Shown here piece after piece: positions 1 through 10,300 of a stretch of DNA of 64,000 nucleotides (position 1 is the first letter of the stretch; the number at the start of each line of letters is the position of its first letter). Where the stretch lies: contig CM061135.1 of the NCBI GenBank assembly GCA_030789695.1, forward strand, positions 109,624,301-109,688,300, read 5' to 3'. The notes beneath the pieces are model-generated. The model saw only the letters and a list, made by a program, of their open reading frames with translations. It was not told where the DNA came from and searched no databases. The DNA comes from Scilla litardierei (lineage: Eukaryota > Streptophyta > Magnoliopsida > Asparagales > Asparagaceae). The translations under genes and the position numbers were made by a program.

Positions 1-58
1 AGTGTACTATATTATATATCAATTAATCACCTACGTTATAAAATTTACATATACACAC

Positions 59-1115
59 CTGCGTACTCTCTAATGTGTCAAATTGGTCTCTGTATGTATC
101 AAGGTTTCCATGAGCAGTTTCCATGAATGATTTTCCTGTATTCCACCTGAACCCATAGGGAACGGTGTCAGCAAATACATCCTGCAGGAGCCTTGGTCTT
201 CCTACATACATTCTCTCCCAGCTCCAAACCTGTAATATGAATTTTTCCTCAGAATGTGAAATATATAGATATATATAGATATATCACTATTATAGCTAAC
301 GGAAAAAATTATACCTGCAATAATAACCCGCATGCATATAAAGCCGTTGTCTGCTTTAATGCCACCTTGCTGAGCTCAGCATACAAGTGCGCAAGCACCG
401 CACTTCCCCATGAATATCCACCGGCCTCCTCAAAATCATCTAACTTTGTCAACCAGCGGAGATTTATAGATCCTTTGCTTGGATCCGGAACCAATAAGGT
501 TCCAATCATATGAAGCAGATATGCCCGTGCATACCGCTGAATGTCCTCATCATCTGCATCCTCAGGCAAATCAGTAAATGTATCACGCAACCAACTAAGT
601 TTTACATTGGCTGCTTTTCTTAGTGGGGTATCTTGTCCAAGTAGTCTCTCCATCATTGCACCCCAGCTGCCATCTCGCATTTCACATTGATATATTGGTT
701 CTCCATCAATCGGTAGGCCTGTGATGACTGCCACGTCCTATAACGTGATTGTCATCTCTCCCTGACGCATGTGAAATGTATTTGTCTCTGGCCTCCATCT
801 TTCAACCAAAGCAGTCAGCAATGCGTGGTCCAACCGTACCCAACGCAAGCGCGCACATAGGTGTAATTTGGACGCTTCAATATATGGTCGCACGCGCTGA
901 TCTAATCTCCACTTTGTATGTTTCTGTCCATGATCGACAATTGCTATCGATGCCTGCAAACATATAATTCACACCTTAATTATTTTCCTTTCAATAATAA
1001 TTACGTACTTTGCATATTAATTCTTTCTATTTACCTGCCCTTGCACTACATCGGCAGAACGATGACGTGCTTGATCATACAAGACCGCATTAGTAATAGG
1101 TCCAGCCTCATCCAT
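59..1115 (-). pseudogene. MAIN-like / plant mobile domain protein, 3' end missing, one in-frame stop
   Basis: The translation matches the aminotransferase-like plant mobile domain family (MAIN, MAIN-like, 'PP7 long form homolog'), nuclear proteins linked to genome stability and silencing and often carried by transposons. Three exons can be read. Exon 1 is 1115-1035 and starts MDEAGPITNAVLYDQ, the usual family N-terminus. Exon 2 is 953-315. Exon 3 is 229-59 and contains VWSWERMYVGRPRL. Introns 1034-954 (81 bp) and 314-230 (85 bp) have GT-AG ends and are phase 0, so the frame continues. A GT donor follows exon 3 at 58-57, and the gene runs off the window. The frame is open except for TAG at 738-740, inside the conserved block between MTITL and DVAVITGLP, where the family has Gln. 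Either this is a recent pseudogene or the product is cut to about 99 residues. Confidence 0.85.
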
Positions 1116-1397
1116 TTTATAAAAAACCTATAAAATTTCCCCAACTATAGATTTATCTCAAAAACCCTAAAATTCAATCTATATTGAACAAAAATCACAA
1201 AAAACAGTCAATAACATAACATAGAGAGTAGAATTAACCTGAAACAAGCAGAATAACCACCCAAAAAAAAATTCAAATGCCGGACTTTGAAGGAGCGGCC
1301 ACGAGATGAAGGGGAGAAGTTTTGCAGCAGCCCGCAAGATCGTGGGCTGCTGTGTGATTTTGTGGCCTTGGCCGCAGCTATCAGGTGCGGCCAAGAG

Positions 1398-1475
1398 TCG
1401 CACTCTGAAGATGCGGCTCATGGCCGCACTCTGAAGGTGCGGCTCTCGGTCGCACTCTGAAGGTGCGGCCGAGGC
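1398..1475. repeat. 26-bp minisatellite, three copies
   Basis: Three consecutive units at 1398-1423, 1424-1449 and 1450-1475 share the core CGCACTCTGAAGGTGCGGC with a few substitutions. A partial unit (GGTGCGGCCAAGAG) precedes them. Confidence 0.85.
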
Positions 1476-1496
1476 CACACACGTGCCCCAGCCCCC

Positions 1497-1539
1497 AAAC
1501 CGACCTCTTTTGGCCCCCAAAACCAAAAGAGGTCGGTTT
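1497..1539. repeat. Perfect 17-bp inverted repeat (hairpin)
   Basis: Arms 1497-1513 and 1523-1539 are perfectly complementary around a 9-nt spacer. One arm reads AAACCGACCTCTTTTGG. It could be a cruciform or hairpin, or the end of a small degenerate inverted-repeat element. No wider terminal repeat is evident. Confidence 0.8.
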
Positions 1540-2393
1540 TTCTAATTAAAAAAATAGGTCGATTTTCCAAATTAATTTATTAATTTGGCCTATTTGCAAA
1601 AATTGTCCTTATTCAAAAGCTTCAAAGAACATCTTGAGGATCAAAGACTAGATGACGTTGGAGACATTCAAGACATACAACTAAAAGACTCAAGACCATG
1701 AAGAAGTAAGGATATGCATTGTAATCTTTAGTATTTACTTCTTTGTGAGTCTTAGAATGTTAAGCCTTGAATTAGAACTACTTAGAGGCACTTACACCAC
1801 CTATACACATCATTAGTATAGCCTCTAGTTGACCCAATATGCTTCTAGGTTTTGAAAACTTGAATCTGAACTTTTGAGTCAAAACAGGGGCCTGATGAAG
1901 GATCACCAGGTGACTGATGAAGGATCACCAATCGACTGGTTTCCCTTAAGCAGACGCCTGTTTTCAAACAGAGCCCAAATCTGTTTGAAGCTGTATTCTG
2001 TTTTTCTGACCAGTCTGCATTCAAACTGATGCCAATTTTTCTGTAATTGGAATTTTTCATCCAAACCATCTGCATTAGTTAGATAACTCACTAAGCTTTC
2101 CAACCCAACTTGAATCACTCTAATCGGATATCTGTAGTTCAAGTTATGACTGTTTTCGTGAGCCGATAACAGATTTCCTGCACCTATCTGTCAGATTCAA
2201 AGTGCTGTCAGTTTTTCTGTAGTTCGAATTTTGAATCCATTCAAAGATCATTTGAAAGAAAATTTGTTAGCTTTCCAACGCAATTTGAATCACTCCAATT
2301 GGATATCTGTAGTGGTAGTTATGGCCATTTTAGTGATCAGCTGTACAGAAACTGCGGATTCTGTCCCTCGAACAGCCGACTGTTGAAGGCTGA

Positions 2394-2535
2394 ACAGTCG
2401 ACTGTCCAGGTGGACAGTCAACTGGTCATCCTTCTACAGTCGACTGTCCATCCTCTGTCATGCCTGTATTTTTCAGTTTATAGCTGTTGGCTACAGTGGA
2501 ATAGTCGACTATCCCCCCTTCTACAGTCGACTGTT
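2394..2535. repeat. Cluster of AGTCGACTGT-type palindromes
   Basis: The core CAGTCGACTGT, or near variants of it (AGTCAACTG, AGTCGACTAT), occurs about six times within 140 bp, upstream of the TATA-like run at 2619-2634. ACAGTCGACTGT is self-complementary. Confidence 0.75.
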
Positions 2536-2618
2536 CGAGTCGTTTTAAGCCCAATTCTAGCCGTTGGGAGATTAATTTTTGGGTCTTTTTGCTTGGGGTT
2601 TTGGGTTTCCCTTGAGCT

Positions 2619-2634
2619 AATATATATATATATA
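2619..2634 (+). promoter_or_regulatory. TATA-like run of the putative LTR promoter
   Basis: An alternating TA run is followed within about 100 bp by a CT-rich stretch (ctcattctcaagcctctttctcc and onward). This is the usual arrangement of a plant LTR core promoter and leader. The role is inferred from composition only. Confidence 0.35.
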
Positions 2635-3368
2635 GGAGATAGGCTGAATATGTGAGATTACTTGGCCTCTTAAGAAAACATTTCAAGTCTCATTCTCAAG
2701 CCTCTTTCTCCTCTCAAGTGCTCTCTAATTCTCTCTTGCCCTCTATGCTCTAAAGCACACATCTAAGCTAGATTTTCTTTCATCTTTGGGCAAGCATCTC
2801 AAGGGATTTCTCCTTCCCCATTGAGAACTTCACACACACTATAGCCTTTACAAGTAAGTTCTTATTCAAGGCATAGGTGAGTGTATTTCAAGTTGTATAT
2901 TTCATTCTCAATACTTCTAATTTGTTGTGTACTCTCGGTTGGTGATAGGGTTTGCTTTATCCCAAGTTGTGGGAGTCAAGGAAAGATTTTGCTCTCGGTC
3001 TGTGAGAGTGTGCTTAGTTCCAAGTTGTGGGATTAATGTATTTGTGTGTTCCCGGGTTGTGGGATATACGGTCATCGATTGTAGGTCGATTGCACTTGTT
3101 GGGGTTTCCGCAACTGGGCTAAAGGAAAGCTCTAGTGGTATTTATTAGAGTATCCGAGTGTGATCTTGAGTATTGCTGGATTAGGGCACCGGTAACAAGT
3201 CGGGTTTGATTTGGATGGCATCGAACCAGGATACATTGCATGTTTGCATTGCATTCTTCCTTGTGTTGTTGATCATTTCTTTAATTCCGCATTTGTTGGT
3301 TAATTAGGGTTTTATTTGGCGTAAATTCCTTATAATTTTATAAAACACTATTCATCCCCCTCTAGTGT

Positions 3369-3960
3369 TTCTTCCTCATAGCACAGGGTCCTTACAGACA
3401 CATTTCCAGCGAGTGCCCTAACAAGTGCACCATGATCATCAATAACCATGGTGACTGGAAGAATGAAGAAGAAGAATCTGATGAAGAAGATAAGATGCTG
3501 CTTGAAGATGATGACGGAGAAATTGTTGCCGAATGAGAATTTCTTGTGACTAGAAGAGCACTTAGCATTCAAATGAAGGAGGAAGAGAACAACCAAAGAG
3601 AGAACTTGTTCCACACACACGCAGCCTAGTCCAAGGGAAAGTATGCAGTGTAATTATAGATGGAGGAGCTGCAGTAATGTAGCAAGTGCTAAATTAGTGG
3701 AGAAGTTGAGTCTTCCGACCTTCAAGTATCGACAACCCTACAAGCTACAATGGATCAACGAATGTGGAGAGTTGAAGGCAACAAAACAAGTCACATTCCT
3801 ATTTTCTATTGGCAAATACAAAGATGAAATAATTTGTGACGTTGTTTCCATGAAAGCATGTCATCTCTTGTTGGGTAGACCATGGTAGTTTAATCATCGG
3901 GTAACACATGACAGGTACTTAAACCGTTATTCTTTTGTAATTCGAGGGGAGCCAATAACT
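3369..3960 (+). pseudogene. Ty3/gypsy gag tail and retropepsin remnant
   Basis: Read across frames, this gives the end of Gag (ECPNK zinc-knuckle tail, an acidic linker, LVTRRALS and ENLFHT blocks) and then the aspartic protease (SNVAS, LVEKLSLPT, YKLQWINECGELKATKQV, CDVVSMKACHLLLGRPW). This is the Gag-PR junction of a plant Ty3/gypsy element with Reina-like layout. Lesions seen: TGA near 3534, TAG near 3627, a 1-nt loss near 3668 just after the catalytic Asp-Gly-Gly, and a stop right after GRPW at 3886-3888. The longest clean piece is 3643-3888. Confidence 0.8.
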
Positions 3961-3989
3961 CTCCTTCCATTATCCCCAAAACAAATACC

Positions 3990-4170
3990 TTTATATCAAA
4001 TAAAGAAAGAAAAGAAAAGAGAAAGTGAGAGAGGAAAATGACTCAACAACAAGAGAGTAAAAATGAGAGTGAGAAAAAGATGAGAGATTTGAGTGAAGAA
4101 AAAGAAAGTAAACTAAGAGAAAATTCAAAAAGAAAAGGAGAGAAAAGACAAAAAAGGAGAGAAGAGTTTT
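3990..4170 (+). repeat. Purine-rich (A/G) low-complexity linker
   Basis: A strand-asymmetric A/G-rich stretch would encode a Lys/Glu/Arg-rich linker. This is the connection domain usually found between protease and RT in this gypsy type. It is interrupted by stops. Confidence 0.6.
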
Positions 4171-4259
4171 CTAGTGGCAAAAAGATGTGAGATTAAGAAA
4201 GCCTTGTTTTCTCAACAAAACCTCCTAGTACTTGTGTACAAAGAGGCGATATTGAATAC

Positions 4260-5235
4260 TAACAACTTAACCTCTGCTTTGCCTAGTGTTGTTTTATCTC
4301 TTTTACAGTAATATGAAGATGTCTTTCCTGATTAGATACCACCAGGTTTGCCACCAATTAGAGGCATAACACATCAAATTGATCTTATTCATGGAGAATC
4401 TTTGCCTAATCGTCCAGCATACTGCACAAATCCTGAAGATACTATGGAGATTCAAAGGCAAGTTCAAGAGTTGATGAGCAAAGGATACGTGAGAGAGAGC
4501 CTCTGTCCTTGTGCAGTTCTGGTATTGCTTGTACCCAAGAAAGATGGTACATGGAGAATGTACATTGATTGCAGAGCCATTAACAACATCATGGTAAGAT
4601 ATCGTCATCCTATTTCTTAGTTAGATGATATGCTAGATGAATTATCTAGTTCAACTATTTTCTCTAAATTTGACTTAAAAAGTGGTTATCATCAAATAAG
4701 AATGAAAGAATGAGATGAATGTAAAACGGCATTTAAGAATAAACATGGATTGTATGAATGGTTAATTATACCTTTTGGGTTAACTAATGCACCTAGCACA
4801 TTCATGAGATTAATGAATCATGTTTATCATGCTTGCATTGGTAACTTTCTAGTAGTTTACTTTGATGATATTCTTGTGTATATCAGAACATTGGATGAAC
4901 ACGTGGATCACTTTAGACAAATTCTAGAGGTTCTAAGAAAGGTGAAATTGTTTGGCCATTTAAAAAACTATGATTTTGCACAGATAATTGCTTTTCTTGG
5001 CTTTGTTGTTAGTATTACAGGTATTACAATAGATGAAGAGAAGATTAAAGCAATCCAAAATTGGACAACCCTTACCACTGTTGGATATGTCAGGAGCTTT
5101 CTTTGAGTTGCAAGATTTTTTGTGAAGAATTTTAGCACGCTGACGAAACCATTGAATAGACTGGATACGAAGGATGTTCGATTCAAGTGGGGAGAAGCTC
5201 AAGAGAATGCTTGCAAACTTCTGCTAACTTGTGAG
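4260..5235 (+). pseudogene. Ty3/gypsy reverse transcriptase and start of RNase H, broken
   Basis: Sequential RT blocks are present: NRPAYCTNPEDTMEIQRQVQ, the palm region [26 protein letters not shown], the PFGLTNAPSTFMRLMN block and the catalytic YFDDILVY near 4857-4880. After these come the connection (VRSF, FVKNFSTL) and the first residues of RNase H (QENACKLLL). In-frame stops lie at 4618-4620 (TAG), 4710-4712 (TGA) and 5104-5106 (TGA). The rest of RNase H and the whole integrase are missing: at about 5230 the sequence jumps to the C-terminal end of Pol. This is a dead copy and the oldest-looking coding remnant in the window. Confidence 0.85.
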
Positions 5236-5512
5236 TATGGCGTGAGGGCTACTTTTAATGTTTTTGACATCTCTCCTTATTTTGGTGCAGATGTTGAAGA
5301 TTCGAGGACGACTCCTTTTCAAGAGGGGAGGATGATGTGACCCAGCCCATCAACTTACAAAATGAAGACTACATTCTAAGTGAATGCCCAATAACAAGAG
5401 GAATGCTAAAAAGAATGCAATATGTAATTAGAGCCCAAGTAGAAGCATTGCTGGCCCAAGAAAGTTATGCCCACAGAGGCCTTAGTCTTGCTAATCCAAG
5501 CCCAAGAAATTA
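5236..5512 (+). pseudogene. C-terminal end of the same Ty3/gypsy polyprotein
   Basis: The block EYGVRATFNVFDISPYF followed by an acidic region, TRGMLKRMQ and QVEALLAQE is the normal C-terminus after integrase in this gypsy type. It is fused directly to the RNase H start, so an internal deletion of roughly the RNase H-integrase length has its junction near 5230. The frame shifts around 5330-5340. The last readable codons end with TAA at 5510-5512. Confidence 0.75.
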
Positions 5513-5519
5513 AGGCCAT

Positions 5520-5755
5520 AATTCTGAATGCATTCATGGGGGAAGATCAAGAGGCATGTCACCATAAATCTGAATGCATTCATGGGAGAAGATCAAGGTT
5601 CATGTGCAACAATAATTCTGAATTCATGGGGAAAGATCAAGCGTCATTTGCATCCAATAAATCTGAATTTATGGGGGGAGCTAAAGAGTCAAGTGCAACA
5701 CCCACATTAAATCTGAATTCGTTGGGGAGATCTAGAGCCAAGAAGCATAAACTTA
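5520..5755 (+). repeat. Five-copy, 45-50-bp tandem repeat 3' of the gypsy pol
   Basis: Units begin at 5520, 5566, 5614, 5659 and 5709 (spacing 46, 48, 45, 50). Each starts with A(A/T)TCTGAAT, followed by a form of TTCATGGGG and a variable GATCAAG half. They lie between the pol end and the LTR of the old gypsy element. Confidence 0.85.
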
Positions 5756-5823
5756 TGAATTTTAAATGTAATTTTCGTGCATGGCATTAGGCCCATAATT
5801 TCATGTTATCTTTTGGTCTTCCC
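5756..5823 (+). mobile_element. Left part of the old gypsy 3' LTR/3' region, split by a copia insertion
   Basis: This sequence continues across the copia element: the flank ending ...ggtcttccc at 5823 rejoins ttccctaggtcac at 12412 once the insertion and one TSD copy are removed. The exact LTR start is not visible. Confidence 0.5.
5819..5823. repeat. Target-site duplication (left) of the minus-strand copia
   Basis: TTCCC at 5819-5823 equals TTCCC at 12412-12416. They flank the LTR ends TATTGGG (a mutated TGTTGGG) on the left and CCCAACA on the right. Confidence 0.75.
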
Positions 5824-7321
5824 TATTGGGTTCTGGGTCCTTATGGCCATAAATACGACGTCTGGCCTAAGTCGGTTATACAAAGCTATCAAAACAGCAG
5901 CGGAAAAAATTGACTTAAAACAATTTTAAATCAACGCCCTAAAGGGAACAACCCCTAGCCAAGATCTCTACTATCCCGGTGTTGGGTCTGACCAACCCCT
6001 AAGGATAGATCTATTTAACATTTGCAATTTATAAATGCAAGTTTAATTTAAACTATATACCTTTCACTTCGTTTTTGCAGTATACGAAGCGTCATTTTCA
6101 GTGTCATTTCTTTGGGCCCACGCCGCTTCTCCCATGCTGAACCACGTTCCGGGTGGCTCCTCGTCCCGAGCCAAACCGCTTCCCAACATGCACCACATTC
6201 CGAGGCGAGCAACACCCTTGTCGCTGAGCCAACCACACACCAAAGAAGATTTCACCTTGAGTGGATCCTCCGTCAAGATTTCGAATCCGATCCAAGCTCC
6301 TTCGTAGCTTTACTAGAGACCGAACATGATATTTAGGGAGAAAGAGAATATTTAATTTAAGCTCAGATCTGAGTTTGCTCAAGTTTAATGGAGCTACTCA
6401 GATATAGAGCTTGGGACGAGTTTCAAGGAGGGCAGTAGCCCCTATTTATATAGGCGGCTGACCCCTCCTCTCTTCTCATATCCGATGTGGGACTAAAAAA
6501 TTTTGGAGAAAAAATTTATTAAAGTTTGCCGTTCACAAAGGACAAATTTTAGCGAATTTTCCACCCTCCCCGTTGAGCTTCACAAGTGATACAACTTATC
6601 AAATCAGAGAGGGGTAAACAGTGAACACGTAGGAAGAAACGACACTCCATTCCGAGTCTGTTTGACCCTTCAAACAAGGATACAAAGATAGCCCAAAACA
6701 ATGCATTTCGTAAAAACACAGCTGCCATTCTAACTGGGGTTCACAAAACCCAAGCATGGTTCCTATGGTGTGGGCCCCACCTAGCCAGCACATGCCAACA
6801 AGGCACGCATCCAACATGTGCCCGCGCTGGGCACGTGCTGTGCCTGCGCCCACGCTGGCGCGAGCGAGCAGGCCCCCGCCCGTACGAAGTGGGCGGGCCC
6901 CGCCCGCTGCCTGCGGGTGCAGGCGCCCACTCCTTTAGTGAGTGTGGGTACCTGCTCGTCGTGTGGGTATAGGCACCTACTTGCCAGGTGGTTCGAGTGC
7001 CCTCTTAGTGAGAACCCAACCCCCAATGCCCAACTTGGGCTAAATTCATGGTTTTGGCTATATTTCGTACGTTTGGAATCCGTTTTTGACGCGATTTGAA
7101 CCTACATTTAGCATGACGATCCCATCCTCCAATTAGATGTTTCAATGCATTTATTATATTAAATATTTACGTAAATATTTTACGACACATTTAATTCTCT
7201 TTTAAATCATGTGCAAAATTCACACATCCTTACTATTCTAAACTTATATCGCAAACTCTTTGTGACTGATAAAATCTATTTGCATCAAATACAAATGAAC
7301 TGAGTCATACATGCCCCAATA
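5824..7321 (-). repeat. 3' LTR of the minus-strand copia (long form)
   Basis: It aligns with 11745-12411 at both ends: the 'gggtccttatggccataaatac' block on the left, and 'aaaatc.atttgcatc.aatacaaatgaactgag' on the right. It carries about 830 bp in the middle (roughly 6150-7020) that the other LTR lacks, including a GC-rich stretch around 6830-6930. Short open frames in this GC-rich part are not conserved coding sequence. Confidence 0.8.
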
Positions 7322-10300
7322 TCTCTTACTTGCACTCAGGATCATTTATCCTGAATGCAGGAGCTAACTGCAAACTCTTTGCAGTTTTCTATCCCTGGCA
7401 TCAAATGCATATTCTACATAATTTCTACCTATTACTTGATGAAGGTCTCACTTGTTTGAGACCCTGCAGCCTGAACTTACTACAGGTGGGGCTCTAAACC
7501 CCAGACGGTAGAGACCATGAGCAGCAAGTGCCGTCCCTGTTTCGGTATCATACTTATGTGGTTAACTCATTAATATGAGTATTGTCGGGACCACCATGAC
7601 TATGTCCGGATGAACACCGCAGTTACAGTCTTTTCGTCAAAACTATGCCATTTAGTCAAGCCTATGGTATTGTCAACTATCAACCCCATTATCTTGAATT
7701 TGGTTAGTCCCTATCGATCTTTAGTCAAATAATGTTGGACTACTTCTAACATACTCTGGCCAGAGTTTTCACTAAAGATCGAACTAACACTACGACACTA
7801 ACTCTCCTTGACTGGGAGTGACAAATCCTATCTTGATCACTACTTATACTACTAACAGTTAAACAATTCTCTATGATCGAGATCCTCATTTCGATACTTG
7901 TTTAATCTCGCCTTAAGTCTTAAGACTTTACCTAAGTTCTAATGACGTCTACGTTTTTTATTAACTTAGATAAATTTTTACCATACAGCTTACTGTAATT
8001 TTGAACAAGATGTTTGTACACTTACATAAAGATAAATTGCCTCGAGTTCGAGGGCATACATATCTCCCAACATATCTCACTTGCACTCAGGCCCATTTAT
8101 CCCGGTATCTCATACCGCATTTACACATAAGTCTCTATAAACTTTATGTGACAGAGCCTTCGTGAGTAAATCTGCTAAATCATTTACTGTATGGACTTAA
8201 ATGTTTTCTATGTTCTTGTTAGACCACATATTTGAATTTCATCCAAATAATTTTCTTGGTCTCTTGGAATCCATAATTAATGTCTTTCCTGGATCTCATC
8301 CATCTCATCGTACCTTACAAGGATAATCCAAATAAGTTACTGGTCATTCAGACAGTTCATAATTATTTCTGATAAAGTGTCACTCTTTGACCACTTTGTC
8401 AAAACATATGTTTCGGTTCCTTGATGCCTCGCATGCATTTTATTCAGTCCCACTGACCTTGAAAACTCTCTTGCTGATTCATAAAAGTTTGTTCTTCTAA
8501 ATCATATTTAGAAAACAGATTATACTTGAATGCTCCAGTTTTCATGGCCATCATGAGCATTTACATTGAGTTCGGTCCAAGTAGATCTGTACACATCTGA
8601 TGGAAAGAAAGTTTCATCATAATCCATTTATAGGAGTTAGGATGATAATCGTTCTCAACCAACATAAGTTGTACTTCACTATTTTCTTTCTGCACCAATC
8701 TTCTGTCTTGAAGATTTACTTACAGCCAATAAGAAACACTTTCTTTGGGCACATAAACTAAACTACATACTTTATTTACATGCATGGACCCTTCTCAAAT
8801 AAGTTATTAATCAGAGTTCCTACTCTGAATGGCATCCTGAAAGTTGACTAAGTCATCACCAACTATGATGTCTTACTCGACTCTTCGTCTCCCGAGACTT
8901 GAGTAATCCTTTACTTCCTAATGCTTGATTTAATGAATATCTTATTGATAAGGTCCTCATAGAACCTTATCAAGAACCTAGACATTACTATCTGGGACTA
9001 AACCCAGAGGGAGGATTGTAACTCAGAGCCACTTGACATGCATCGCACCATGTCTAACAAAGTGCGATTCATGCTCTCCAACACACCGATGTATTAAGAG
9101 ACTTAACCTGAGAAAAATCACATTTTCTTTTAATTATGCAATATTATATAGCTAAGTATTTGACTCTTCGATCTGATTGAAGCAGTTCATATACTTCTTT
9201 CATTGTGTTATCTATTTTATCAGACATGTGTTTCAGCAAGAACACATGTTGTAATAAAATAGGAACAACTTATCCTGGCTAACTTAGACTTGGGTCCGGG
9301 TACATCCGTATGTACTAGACTATGAGTTCACTAACTCATTCTCCCACTGTCTTACAGATGAAATTTCGGCCATCATACCTTTGAGATAAGATTCACAAGT
9401 GTCTATTGACTTCATAATAAGAGATGCCATACCGCTCTTTATATGACTTGTGAAGCTTAGTCTCTTTGGTATGGCCTAATCTATTTAGCCATACAAGTTT
9501 TGCTATTATCTTGCGTATTCATATATTAACATTTAATACATTATCGTTATACAAATTACTCATTGCTTCAGAAGCAAAGTGACAACATTCGCCAAAAATG
9601 TTAGACGTCCTCTATGGTCCAAGAAATAACAATTGCTCCTTTTTTCCAACACGTATGATAATATTTTTTATTACGATTATCCTGAAGTCGTGACATCAAA
9701 TATGTCACATTTTCAGTCCCTCCTACTTTTGCCTTTACTAATGATAGATAAAACTTTCTTTTTCAATTGAATTTCCTTAATGCCTTCTTCCTTTTCTAAA
9801 TATCATTTAGATATTACGTGTCTTAAAAAAATAATAGCCATGCAAACATCTTATGTATCCAAACGCTTGAGCTTTGCAACTTTGGGTGTGCTCAACAAGT
9901 TGCTCGTCTCAAGATCCGACTGGGATACATAGTCTTGCATCGCTCGTGCACTCATTTTCGATTCAAACAATTTGATCGAAGTTTTAAACTTTACGGATCG
10001 AAACCATTTTCCATACAACCTTGAGTGTGCTCAATAAATTGTAAGGAGAAACATGCTTTGAACATCAGTATGTTAAAGCTGCCTCTCATAGAGACGAGTG
10101 ACATCTAGTGTGCATTTATTTTGTTGGACCCAGAGCTCAAGGAAATCATTGTCCTCAAGCCCGTGTCAAACGGGTCATTTTAATGTCATTGAGAACATGG
10201 TTTAGTTTATCAAGTAGAATTTGAGCTGATATTCCTTTAGCCAACCATTTTGACAGTTAACTTATTCTCTTAGGATATTATATTTTTAATTACATTGGTA

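Larger units (their letters stand above)
1116..1640. other. Upstream region of the MAIN-like gene, no coding sequence
   Basis: This stretch lies 5' of the minus-strand MAIN-like start codon. It is AT-rich near the gene and GC-rich between about 1290 and 1500, where short repeats containing GTGCGGCC or GCACTCTGAAG occur. I see no credible open reading frame. A perfect hairpin and a three-copy minisatellite inside it are listed separately. Confidence 0.5.
1640..3367 (+). mobile_element. Probable Ty1/copia (SIRE/Maximus-like) LTR fragment
   Basis: There is no coding sequence, but the region is organised like a long copia LTR. It has a cluster of short palindromic AGTCGACTGT motifs, a TATA-like run at 2619-2634 followed by a pyrimidine-rich leader, then a segment ending in 'actattcatccccctctagtg' near 3345-3366. 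That ending resembles the 3' end of SIRE/Maximus-type LTRs. The left boundary is uncertain, and no matching second LTR or PBS follows, because Ty3/gypsy gag sequence starts immediately to the right. A solo LTR or a truncated element are both possible. Confidence 0.35.
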
